A stretch of DNA of 64,000 bases from CAILZL01 sp035548495 (GTDB lineage: Bacteria; Pseudomonadota; Gammaproteobacteria; Steroidobacterales; Steroidobacteraceae): NCBI GenBank assembly GCA_035548495.1, contig DASZSV010000014.1, positions 1 to 64,000 of the forward strand, in the 5' to 3' direction. This document shows, one piece after another, positions 16,632 to 24,850 of the stretch. The notes under the pieces are model-generated. The model was given only the letters and a program-made list of their open reading frames with translations, ran no database searches and was not told the DNA's origin. Numbering within the stretch: the first letter of the stretch is position 1; every line of letters begins with the position of its first letter. The position numbers and the translations under genes are program-made.

Positions 16632-17996
16632 TCAGCGTTGCTTGAATTCATCCGGACTCAATGCATGACGTGCCAGCAGTTTGTAGAAATCAGTGCGATT
16701 GCGTTTTGCCAGACGCGCGGCCTGACTGACATTGCCTTGAGTGATCTGCAGAATCTGTGAAAGATAATTGCGCGTGAATTCATCGCGTGCTTCATCGAAT
16801 GAAGGCAGGCGCGCGGGACCAACGCCCAGTGCAGCCTGTACCAGTTCCACGCTGATGATGGGACTGGTGGCCAGCGCGACATTCTGCCGGACCACATTTT
16901 CAAGCTGACGCACATTGCCGGGCCAATCTGCACCCACCAGCAACTCCACCGCTTCGGGTGCATAGATATGACGTTGCAATCCGGACTCTCTGGCGATCTT
17001 GTCGAGGAAGTGCGCCACCAGCAATGGAATGTCTTCGCGGCGGCGGTTCAATGATGGAATGTCAATGTGAACCACATTCAAACGGTAGTACAAGTCTTCA
17101 CGGAATTGTCCCGAAGCAATCAATTGCTTCAGATCGCGATGCGATGTGGAGATGAGACGCACGTTGACGGGAATGGCATCGTTGCTGCCCAGCGGACGAA
17201 TCTGCGCATCCTGCAATACGCGCAACAATTTCACTTGCAGGCGCATGGGCAGTTCGCCCACTTCTTCAATCAACAGCGTGCCGCCATCAGCCGCAGCGAA
17301 GGCACCTTGCTCGTCGCGCATGGCTTCGGGGAATGCGCCTTTGACATGACCGAACAGTTCACTGTCGAGCACACTTTCTGCGGTGGAGCCGCAATTGATC
17401 GCAACAAAAGGTCTGCTGCGCCGTGCGCTGGCTTTATGAATGGCGCGCGCCAGCAACTCCTTGCCAGTGCCGCTTTCGCCCACAATCATCACGCGTGCAT
17501 CCGTGCCGGCCACCATGTGTACCTGAGAAAGCTTTTCTTCCATCACCGAACTGCGGGTGATGATGTCGGCACGCCAGTCTTCGGTGCTGTCGGCAAAGCC
17601 GGAAACCTTCAATGCTTTCTGTACCTGATCCAGCAATTCCTGTTTGTCGACCGGTTTGGTAAGAAAAGCAAATGCACCGCTTTGTGTAGCCTGCACGGCA
17701 TCAGGAATGGTGCCATGCGCAGTGAGAATGATGACGCGCAAACCCGGTGCGCGACTCTGTATTTCCTTGAGCAAGCCAATGCCATCCATCTGATCCATAC
17801 GCAGGTCGGTGATCACCAGATCAGGACGAACACGTGCCAGTGCCGCCAACGCAGCAAGGCCGTTTTCGACGGCTTCAACGTCGTAATTTTCCGCACGCAG
17901 GCGGATTGTAAGTAAGCGAAGCAACCCGGGGTCGTCGTCAACGACCAGCAGGCGCGGTTTGCGTTTGGCTTGCGGGGTCACGGCTATTGGAGTCAC
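16632..17996 (-). CDS. glrR: GlrR/QseF-like response regulator with altered sigma-54 contact motif
   Basis: From GTG 17996 the protein has 454 residues, like E. coli GlrR (444). The frame is open to ATG 18197, but GTG 17996, with GGGA upstream, gives the conserved N-terminus; ATG 18056 and GTG 17981 are alternatives. Receiver: Asp20-22, phospho-acceptor Asp64, Lys114. AAA+ domain: Walker A GESGTGKE at 173-180. The loop that should read GAFTGA reads GAFPEA (residues 220-225), and Walker B is LLIEE where Asp-Glu is usual (Glu244-Glu245). The C-terminal helix-turn-helix is intact. It overlaps the QseG-like gene by 59 bp. Activation of sigma-54 polymerase is therefore doubtful; a repressor or sigma-70 role is possible. 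Confidence 0.88.
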   Translation of the reverse strand: MTPIAVTPQAKRKPRLLVVDDDPGLLRLLTIRLRAENYDVEAVENGLAALAALARVRPDLVITDLRMDQMDGIGLLKEIQSRAPGLRVIILTAHGTIPDAVQATQSGAFAFLTKPVDKQELLDQVQKALKVSGFADSTEDWRADIITRSSVMEEKLSQVHMVAGTDARVMIVGESGTGKELLARAIHKASARRSRPFVAINCGSTAESVLDSELFGHVKGAFPEAMRDEQGAFAAADGGTLLIEEVGELPMRLQVKLLRVLQDAQIRPLGSNDAIPVNVRLISTSHRDLKQLIASGQFREDLYYRLNVVHIDIPSLNRRREDIPLLVAHFLDKIARESGLQRHIYAPEAVELLVGADWPGNVRQLENVVRQNVALATSPIISVELVQAALGVGPARLPSFDEARDEFTRNYLSQILQITQGNVSQAARLAKRNRTDFYKLLARHALSPDEFKQR

Positions 17997-18600
17997 GAGT
18001 CCCAAGGGACGAAGGGCTGCGTTCACTGATGGATCTCTCAATGTCTTTAATCGCATCCAGCTTTTGCTGGGCCGCGTCGAGTGCCCGGCGCAGTCTGGCG
18101 ATCTCTTCAGCCTGCATCTGCATTCGACGCTCCGAGTTTGCTTGCGCATGGACTTTATCGTCGACTGTCGCAGCCAGACGACGGTTGTCAGCATCAATTT
18201 TCAGCCATTGATCCGAGACATTCAACATGGTTCTGGCAATGGCCAATTCAGCAGAACTCATGCGTTCCGGGGTGGCCAGCAATTGCTCCAGCAGTTTCTT
18301 GGCCTGTTGCGGATTGCTGGCAGGATGGCCGGGAACGGCAAGTGCGATGGCATAGCGCAGCGTGTTCAGCGTTGTCGGTGCCTGTGTGTAGTTTTTTTCC
18401 ACGTCGTACATTACATCGCTTTGATGTGCGGGATCGGTACCGGACAATTCCGACATCAACGACACATAAGGGTCTGCGCCACCGGCGCTGGACGCCGCAG
18501 GCAGCGATGCATCCGGTGATTTGGCATGCGACGCCATGCTTGTCACGGTGGCAAGCAACAACATGCTGAACACGGTGCCGAAGGAGAAGTACGGCTTCAT
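17938..18600 (-). CDS. qseG: QseG-like periplasmic coiled-coil protein
   Basis: The 220-residue product has a Sec signal peptide (hydrophobic core MLLLATVTSM, likely cleavage after SHA at about 26), a helical middle, and a coiled coil at about residues 140-190 (RMQMQAEEIARLRRALDAAQ). Its position between the GlrK-like kinase (4-bp overlap) and the GlrR-like regulator matches qseG, which in E. coli encodes an outer-membrane lipoprotein interacting with the kinase. Unlike that protein there is no lipobox cysteine here, so it would be soluble in the periplasm or uncleaved. Sequence similarity beyond context is weak. Confidence 0.65.
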   Translation of the reverse strand: MKPYFSFGTVFSMLLLATVTSMASHAKSPDASLPAASSAGGADPYVSLMSELSGTDPAHQSDVMYDVEKNYTQAPTTLNTLRYAIALAVPGHPASNPQQAKKLLEQLLATPERMSSAELAIARTMLNVSDQWLKIDADNRRLAATVDDKVHAQANSERRMQMQAEEIARLRRALDAAQQKLDAIKDIERSISERSPSSLGTRDSNSRDPASQTQTAPAGR

Positions 18601-20051
18601 GCTGCGGCCGCCTCCGGTGTCAGCGGCAGTCGCACACGAAAGTGCGCGCCAGGGAATTCACCATCAATGATATCGATGCTGCCGCTGTGAGCCTGCACGA
18701 ATTCCAGCACGACGGACAAGCCGATGCCGGTGCCTTTCAAATGCCCCGATACCGGCGCACGGCCGGAATAGAACGCATCGAACACCGCAGCGCGTTCGGC
18801 TTTGGAAATTCCGGGACCGGTATCGGCAATATCCATGATGAGTTGTTTCTGCTTGTTGCTTGCGCGGATGAAAATGGTGCCGCCCCGCGGCGTGTACTTG
18901 AGTGCATTCGATAACAGATTATCCAGTATCAGCTTCAGTTTGGCACGGTCCGCATTCAGTTCAACATCTTCCACATTCAATTCAAGATGAATTCGCTGTG
19001 CCAGCAATGTCAGTTGATGGGTTTCCAGCGCCGATTTGATCAAGGGCCGTATTCTGAAGCGGCTGAGTTCCAGACCGGAATGACGTGACTGCCATGCACT
19101 GAACGACAACAGGTTCTCAATCAGTTGTTGCAGCTTGATGCTGTTGTCACGCAGGATTTCGGATACTTCGCGCTGGCCGCTGCTCAGTTCGCCGACCACA
19201 CCGTCCATCAACAGTTCGGTGCCTTCGCGGATATTGGCCAGTGGTGTTTTCAGTTCATGCGACATGTGACGCAGGAAACGATTGCGTTCCTGTGCCAGAT
19301 CCACCAGACGATTGCGCAGCCACTCAAGCTGCTGTCCCAGTGCCCGCAAGTCCGAAGGTCCGCGCACCACCACCGGTTTGCCGAATGTGCCCTGACCGAG
19401 CTGGCTGATGGCACGATCAATCTGGCGGATGGGCCGCATGATGAGGATGGTGAAGATGCCCACCAGAATGGCCGTCATCACGATCACGCCGATCGCCTGC
19501 CACAACAAGTAGCTCTGTGTTTCCGTTGTTGACGATTGAATGTGCGACAGACCATGCTCAATCTGCTGACCGGCGAGATTTGACAGGACGTTGACTGCAT
19601 CGGCAAGCCGTGCAAAGTTTTCATTGATCTGTGTATTGCGGCTGGCGTCATTGCCGTTGTCACGGCTGTGCAGCAGTTCGGACAACAGACTGTCAATGCC
19701 GCGCAGTTGTTCCACCTGATGGCGGATCTGATTGTTGGTGTCCGTCATGGATTGCACGCCATCCAGTGTTTCCGCAAAGCGCAGGCGTGCCGTGTCATAC
19801 ACGCCAAGATAGGATTCATCCTTGAGCACCTGGAACAACCGTGCGTTGCGTTCCATGGTGGTGATGTTCTGATAGAGCTGCTGGCTCAAATGCGTGGATT
19901 GCACCCCGGTGCGCACCAGCGCCGCGCTTTCATCGGCAAGGCCGCGTACCTTGGTTGCGGAAACAATCACGGCAAACAGCAAGGGCACGGCCACCAGCGC
20001 AAAGCCGATAAGCATCAAGTCAGTCAGCGAACGTGGGTGCCAGAGACGCAT
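18597..20051 (-). CDS. glrK: GlrK/QseE-like sensor histidine kinase
   Basis: 484 residues. Two membrane helices (about 12-31 and 184-205) flank a helical periplasmic domain with QLYQNITTMERNARLFQVL near residue 58-76, a feature of GlrK. A HAMP domain follows, then the phospho-acceptor His265 in HMSHELKTPLANI, and a HATPase_c domain with DNLLSNALKYTP, DTGPGIS and GTGIGLSVV. The stop overlaps the QseG-like start by 4 bp (ATGA), so kinase, periplasmic partner and regulator form one operon. In E. coli this system controls a small RNA for glucosamine-6-phosphate synthase; that target is not visible here. Confidence 0.92.
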   Translation of the reverse strand: MRLWHPRSLTDLMLIGFALVAVPLLFAVIVSATKVRGLADESAALVRTGVQSTHLSQQLYQNITTMERNARLFQVLKDESYLGVYDTARLRFAETLDGVQSMTDTNNQIRHQVEQLRGIDSLLSELLHSRDNGNDASRNTQINENFARLADAVNVLSNLAGQQIEHGLSHIQSSTTETQSYLLWQAIGVIVMTAILVGIFTILIMRPIRQIDRAISQLGQGTFGKPVVVRGPSDLRALGQQLEWLRNRLVDLAQERNRFLRHMSHELKTPLANIREGTELLMDGVVGELSSGQREVSEILRDNSIKLQQLIENLLSFSAWQSRHSGLELSRFRIRPLIKSALETHQLTLLAQRIHLELNVEDVELNADRAKLKLILDNLLSNALKYTPRGGTIFIRASNKQKQLIMDIADTGPGISKAERAAVFDAFYSGRAPVSGHLKGTGIGLSVVLEFVQAHSGSIDIIDGEFPGAHFRVRLPLTPEAAAA

Positions 20052-20182
20052 GGTTCATCATTGTATGGCAGGCGTGGATCAAGCACAGCAAAGAAGGTGT
20101 TTATATGACGGGAGTGTTAACGCCTTCGCAATGTACCGGCTTGCGTGATGTCAACGCCAGCCGGCGCCACGGGCAACCATGC

Positions 20183-21178
20183 TTATTTCTTCAGCAATTC
20201 AGGATGCTGTTGCAGATGCCGTTCCCAGGCAAGCTGGGTGGCGGCAATGACTTCAAGGTTGTCGAACCGTGGCTTCCAGCCCAGCACGGATCGCACGCGA
20301 TCGGCTTTCGCTACCAGTGTTGCCGGATCACCGGCGCGGCGGGGTTCTTCAACGATGTTCAATGTCTGGCCGCTGATCCTGCCAACGGTGGACAACACAT
20401 CGCGCACGCTGAAACCACGGCCATAGCCTACATTCAATGTGGTGGATTCACCGTTATTGCGCAGGTAACGCAGTGCATCCAGATGTGCAGCGGCGAGGTC
20501 TTCAACATGAATGTAATCACGCACGCCAGTGCCGTCAGGAGTGTCGTAGTCGGTGCCGAAGATTTTGATATCAGGCCGCAAGCCCACAACGTGTTGACAG
20601 GCAACTTTGGTGAGCAACGTGGCCGCGGGTGCGGAATGGCCAATCTTGCCATCGGGATTGCTGCCGCCCACATTGAAGTATCGCAGGATGACATGTTTCA
20701 TCGGTGTCACCGCACACAGATCGCGCAGCATGGTTTCCGTCATCAGCTTGGATGCACCGTAGGGATTGATCGGCGCGGTGGGTGAGTCTTCACTGGCAAT
20801 GCCGCTGGCAGGCAAACCATACACAGCCGCAGTGGACGAAAATACAAAATGCCTGACACCAGCGTCGTGGCAGCATTGCAGCAAGTTGCGGGTCGCACAG
20901 GTGTTGTTGCGATAGTATTTCAGCGGATCGGCCACCGATTCCGGCACAATGGTATGCGCAGCGAAGTGCATCACCGTGGTCACTTGATGTTCGCGCAACA
21001 ATCTGGATACCAGCGCAGTGTCGCCGGTATCGCCGATCACCAATTGTCCATGCAGCACCGCACTGGGATAACCGGTGCACAGGTTGTCGAGTATCACTAC
21101 GTGTTCCCTGTTTTCACCCAATTGCCGCACTACATGACTGCCAATGTAGCCTGCACCGCCTGTTACCAGAATTGTCAT
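20183..21178 (-). CDS. galE: UDP-glucose 4-epimerase
   Basis: 331 residues from ATG 21178, which starts MTILVTGGAGYIGS with the Rossmann motif GGAGYIG at once; AGG lies upstream. A longer frame to 21214 adds residues that do not fit. The catalytic set is present: Ser-Thr in FSSTAAVYG and the YGASK Tyr/Lys pair. RYFNVGGSNPDGKIG is typical of GalE. The enzyme interconverts UDP-glucose and UDP-galactose for surface polysaccharides. It is divergent from srkA with only 51 bp between start codons. No other sugar-nucleotide gene is adjacent. Confidence 0.95.
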   Translation of the reverse strand: MTILVTGGAGYIGSHVVRQLGENREHVVILDNLCTGYPSAVLHGQLVIGDTGDTALVSRLLREHQVTTVMHFAAHTIVPESVADPLKYYRNNTCATRNLLQCCHDAGVRHFVFSSTAAVYGLPASGIASEDSPTAPINPYGASKLMTETMLRDLCAVTPMKHVILRYFNVGGSNPDGKIGHSAPAATLLTKVACQHVVGLRPDIKIFGTDYDTPDGTGVRDYIHVEDLAAAHLDALRYLRNNGESTTLNVGYGRGFSVRDVLSTVGRISGQTLNIVEEPRRAGDPATLVAKADRVRSVLGWKPRFDNLEVIAATQLAWERHLQQHPELLKK

Positions 21179-21229
21179 CAATTTGCCTGTGGATGAATAA
21201 ATAAAGGTTTGCATTTATATTGGTGAAAC

Positions 21230-22240
21230 ATGAACAGGTCAATGCAAACCAGTGACAATCGCGCAATGCGCGCGCATCCATTCAGCCGGCTGACACCGGA
21301 TTTCATCACTCAGGCAGTTGAATCATTGGGCTATGCCGCTGATGGACGTTTGCTGGCATTGAACAGTTACGAGAACCGCGTGTATCAGGTTGGCATTGAT
21401 GATGCCGCGCCGGTGATTGCCAAGTTCTATCGTCCCGGCCGCTGGACGCGCGACGCCATCCAGGAAGAACACGATTTTGTGGTTGAGCTCGCGAGTGCGG
21501 ACATCCCGGTGGTGGCGCCGCTTGAGTGCAATGGACAAACCTTGCATGACGCAGCGCCATTTCATTTTGCAGTGTATCCACGTCAAGGGGGGCGCTGGCC
21601 GGAACTGCAAACAGCAGATGATCGCCGCTGGATGGGTCGTTTCATCGGCCGCATTCATGCAGTGGGCAGGCGCCGCCGGTTTCAGCACCGGCTTGGCATC
21701 AACATCAGGCACTGGGCGCGTGAGTCACGCCAATACCTGCTGAGCCAGCACTGGATTCCTGATCATCTGCTGATGGCTTACGAGTCGGTGACCGATGAAC
21801 TGCTGCAACGCATGGAACAGCAATGGTCATTGCGAACAGCGCGAACCATGCGGCTGCATGGTGACTGTCATCTCGGCAATGTATTGTGGACCGATGCTGG
21901 CCCGCACTTTGTTGATTTTGATGATTGCATGACGGGACCCGCCGTGCAGGACATATGGATGTTACTGTCCGGGCCGCGAATGGAACGGGCGGCGCAGTTG
22001 CATGAAATACTCGACGGGTACACACAATTCACCGAGTTTGACCGTGGCGAGCTTGCATTGATTGAAATCCTGCGTACGCTGCGCCTGATGCACTACGCGG
22101 CATGGCTGGCGCGCCGCTGGCAAGATCCGGCATTTCCGCCGGCCTTTCCATGGTTTGGTGAAAACAAGTTCTGGGAACAGCATGTGCTGGATCTGCGCGA
22201 GCAACTTGCGGCGCTGGACGAAGATCCTTTAAGCGCTTGA
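21230..22240 (+). CDS. srkA: Stress response kinase A (RdoA/YihE-type Ser/Thr kinase)
   Basis: 336 residues, close to E. coli SrkA along its full length: LNSYENRVYQVG, KFYRPGRWTRDAIQEEH, the catalytic-loop LHGDCHLGNVLW and the metal-binding FVDFDDC, then GPAVQDIWMLLSG. It belongs to the APH-like kinase fold and acts in the cytoplasm; in E. coli it counters MazF-linked death after stress and affects Cpx signalling. In enterobacteria it neighbours dsbA, but here it lies beside galE and a lipoprotein gene. ATG 21230 was chosen; ATG 21242 is possible. Confidence 0.93.
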   Translation: MNRSMQTSDNRAMRAHPFSRLTPDFITQAVESLGYAADGRLLALNSYENRVYQVGIDDAAPVIAKFYRPGRWTRDAIQEEHDFVVELASADIPVVAPLECNGQTLHDAAPFHFAVYPRQGGRWPELQTADDRRWMGRFIGRIHAVGRRRRFQHRLGINIRHWARESRQYLLSQHWIPDHLLMAYESVTDELLQRMEQQWSLRTARTMRLHGDCHLGNVLWTDAGPHFVDFDDCMTGPAVQDIWMLLSGPRMERAAQLHEILDGYTQFTEFDRGELALIEILRTLRLMHYAAWLARRWQDPAFPPAFPWFGENKFWEQHVLDLREQLAALDEDPLSA

Positions 22241-22305
22241 TGATTGTTGATCACGGTTGAATGGTTGGGCAACTCAAACATTGCGATTTACAACAGATTC
22301 ACAAC

Positions 22306-22887
22306 ATGAAAAAAATTTCCTCCATGACCAGAGTATTTGCGTTGACGACGTTTGCGCTGATGGTGATGGTGTTGACGGGATGCGGATCGTCGGATGAACA
22401 GCAGGCCGCAGCACAACAGTTGAAAGTGAAAAAAGTGGTCAAGCAGGTCAAGCCTGCCGATCCGCTCGCCGGCTTGAACAGCGCAGTCACCGGCAGCAGC
22501 GGCACCTTGCCGGTGGATCTGCGTTTTCAATTGCTGGATCGTCCACAACCGGGCAAGCCGGCAAAGATTCGCCTGGTGTTTGTACCTGCCATTGACCTGT
22601 ATGCGATACATGCCGTCATCAAACCCGGCGCAGGCATGGCGATGGCCGATGGCGCCGACCTCAAATTCGACGCGCCGAAGAAGGATGAACTCAAGGATTA
22701 TCAGTTTGCAGTAACGCCTTCCAGTACCGGCATTTATCTGGTGAATGTGGATGTCACCGTGACCCGCGATACCGGCGACACCGTGTTCAATTTTTCCGTG
22801 CCGGTGCCGGTCCCCGATGCTCCTGATGTAAATTCTGCTCCGTCCGCACAATCGCCGGTGGCCAGCGCGTCGTCATCCGCCAAATAA
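22306..22887 (+). CDS. Predicted lipoprotein of unknown function
   Basis: From ATG 22306 the protein has 193 residues. MKKISSMTRVFALTTFALMV leads into the lipobox LTGC, with Ser-Ser after the lipidated Cys, which suggests outer-membrane sorting. The mature part has a basic linker (KVKKVVKQVKP) and a beta-rich domain with GTLPVDLRFQLL and GIYLVNVDVTVTRDTGDT, like an Ig-type or carrier-protein fold, then a Ser/Ala/Pro tail. I do not recognise the family. A frame extends up to 22261, but that N-terminus would spoil the signal peptide. A hairpin with T-run follows the gene at 22918. Confidence 0.75.
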   Translation: MKKISSMTRVFALTTFALMVMVLTGCGSSDEQQAAAQQLKVKKVVKQVKPADPLAGLNSAVTGSSGTLPVDLRFQLLDRPQPGKPAKIRLVFVPAIDLYAIHAVIKPGAGMAMADGADLKFDAPKKDELKDYQFAVTPSSTGIYLVNVDVTVTRDTGDTVFNFSVPVPVPDAPDVNSAPSAQSPVASASSSAK

Positions 22888-22917
22888 AAACACAAATACC
22901 GTACTGAATGCCCGGCG

Positions 22918-22943
22918 AGGCCGTATAATCCGCGGCCTTTTTT
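22918..22943 (+). terminator. Intrinsic terminator of the lipoprotein gene, overlapping the bipA promoter
   Basis: AGGCCG (22918-22923) and CGGCCT (22933-22938) pair around a 9-base loop, and six T follow from 22938. It ends the lipoprotein transcript. The loop contains TATAAT, the -10 box listed next. Confidence 0.7.
22924..22929 (+). promoter_or_regulatory. bipA -10 box (TATAAT) inside a terminator loop
   Basis: A consensus TATAAT sits 31 bases before the bipA GTG. The -35 candidate TACTGA, 16 bases upstream, is weak (3 of 6 consensus bases). Confidence 0.6.
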
Positions 22944-22959
22944 CGCCGGATGCCCGTTT

Positions 22960-24792
22960 GTGAGTACTGCAAAGCTTCGTAATATCGCCATCATTGCGCA
23001 CGTTGATCACGGTAAAACCACGCTGGTCGATCAATTGCTCAAGCAATCGGGCACGCTGGATGCGCGCAAGGCCTTGCCTGATCGCGTCATGGATTCCAAT
23101 GATCTGGAACGCGAACGTGGTATCACCATTCTCGCCAAGAACACGGCGATTACCTGGCGTGACTATCGCATCAATATCGTGGATACGCCGGGACATGCGG
23201 ACTTCGGCGGAGAAGTGGAGCGCGTGCTGTCGATGGTGGATTGCGTGCTGTTGCTGGTGGATGCGGTGGATGGACCCATGCCGCAAACGCGCTTTGTTAC
23301 ACAAAAAGCGTTTTCGCACGGATTGCGTCCGATCGTCGTCATCAACAAGATTGATCGCGATGAAGCACGTCCGGATTGGGTGCTGGGACAAACCTTCGAC
23401 TTGTTCGATCAACTGGGTGCCACCGAGGAACAGCTGGACTTTCCCGTGGTATATGCATCGGCGTTGCGCGGTTTCGCAGGCAACGATCCCAAACAGCTTG
23501 CCAGCGACATGACGCCGCTGTTCGAAGCTATCATCAAACATTGTCCGCCGCCTGATGTAGATGTCGATGGTCCATTGCAGTTGCAAATCTCGCAACTTGA
23601 CTATTCCAGTTATGTGGGTGCGATCGGCATTGGCCGCATCAAGCGCGGCCAGTTGAAGCGCAACAGTCCGGTTGTCGTGGTCAGCGGTGATGGCAAGACA
23701 CGCAACGAACGCATCATTCAGGTGCTGGGCTTTCTTGGACTGGAACGTGTTGAAGTGGAAAGCGCCAGCGCCGGCGACATCGTCGCCTTCGCCGGCATTG
23801 AACAACCGAAAATTTCCGACACCATCTGCGATCCTGCAAAACCGGAAGCATTGCCGGCACTGGTCGTCGATGAACCGACCATCAGCATGACCTTTGAAGT
23901 CAATACTTCACCGTTCTGCGGACGTGAGGGCAAGTACGTCACCAGCCGCCAGATTCGCGAACGGTTGACGCGAGAGACATTGCACAACGTGGCATTGCGG
24001 GTTGAAGATACGGAGAATCCCGACAAGTTCATGGTGTATGGTCGCGGTGAATTGCACCTGGGTGTATTGCTGGAAAACATGCGACGCGAAGGTTATGAAC
24101 TTGCCGTGTCGCGTCCGCGTGCAGTGGTGAAAGAAATTGACGGCAAGCAATGCGAACCGTATGAAAGTGTGGCCGTTGACCTTGATGAAAACAATCAGGG
24201 TGCGGTGATGCAGGCATTGGGTGAACGCGGCGGTCAGCTCACCAACATGCAGGCCGATGGCAAAGGCCGTGTGCGACTGGATTACATGATTCCTTCACGC
24301 GGTTTGATCGGCTTTCAAACCGATTTCCGCACCATGACATCGGGCACGGGGTTGCTGCATCACATCTTTGATCACTTCGGTCCGGTGCTTGACAAGCAGA
24401 TTGGCCAACGCCAGAACGGCGTGATGATTTCCAACGGGCAGGGCAAGGCCCTGACGTATGCCTTGTTCAGTCTGCAGGAGCGTGGCCGTCTGATGATTGG
24501 TCACGGCGATGAAGTGTACGAAGGTCAGATCGTTGGCATTCACAGTCGCGATAACGATCTGGTTGTGAATCCGCTGAAGGCCAAGAAGCTCACCAACATG
24601 CGGGCCGCAGGCAAGGATGAAAACCTGATTCTGAGCAATCCCATACGCTTCACGCTGGAACAGGCGATGGAATTCATCGACGATGATGAACTGGTTGAAG
24701 TAACGCCGGCGCAGATTCGCCTGCGCAAGCGTGCACTCAAGGAACACGAACGCAAGCGTGCCGGACGCGGTGCTGAAGAAAGTGATGATTGA
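22960..24792 (+). CDS. typA: Ribosome-associated GTPase BipA/TypA
   Basis: 610 residues with the elongation-factor layout. The GTPase domain contains AHVDHGKTTLVD (P-loop), RGITI (switch I), DTPGHADFGGEVERVL and NKID. Domains II and III follow, then the BipA-specific C-terminal domain (SRGLIGFQTDFRTMTSGTG, at about residues 443-461). It assists 50S assembly and cold or stress adaptation. The start is GTG at 22960, giving MSTAKLRNIAIIAHVDHG. It has its own promoter. Length is normal. Confidence 0.97.
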   Translation: MSTAKLRNIAIIAHVDHGKTTLVDQLLKQSGTLDARKALPDRVMDSNDLERERGITILAKNTAITWRDYRINIVDTPGHADFGGEVERVLSMVDCVLLLVDAVDGPMPQTRFVTQKAFSHGLRPIVVINKIDRDEARPDWVLGQTFDLFDQLGATEEQLDFPVVYASALRGFAGNDPKQLASDMTPLFEAIIKHCPPPDVDVDGPLQLQISQLDYSSYVGAIGIGRIKRGQLKRNSPVVVVSGDGKTRNERIIQVLGFLGLERVEVESASAGDIVAFAGIEQPKISDTICDPAKPEALPALVVDEPTISMTFEVNTSPFCGREGKYVTSRQIRERLTRETLHNVALRVEDTENPDKFMVYGRGELHLGVLLENMRREGYELAVSRPRAVVKEIDGKQCEPYESVAVDLDENNQGAVMQALGERGGQLTNMQADGKGRVRLDYMIPSRGLIGFQTDFRTMTSGTGLLHHIFDHFGPVLDKQIGQRQNGVMISNGQGKALTYALFSLQERGRLMIGHGDEVYEGQIVGIHSRDNDLVVNPLKAKKLTNMRAAGKDENLILSNPIRFTLEQAMEFIDDDELVEVTPAQIRLRKRALKEHERKRAGRGAEESDD

Positions 24793-24850
24793 TTGTCTCG
24801 GGTAGTGAGGCATGTATGGATGTGATGCACAAATCAGTGGATGAGGCGTG

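Noticed and set aside
22873..23805. 310-codon open frame antisense to bipA
   Set aside because: Same reasoning: shadow of the TypA frame with no recognisable domain.
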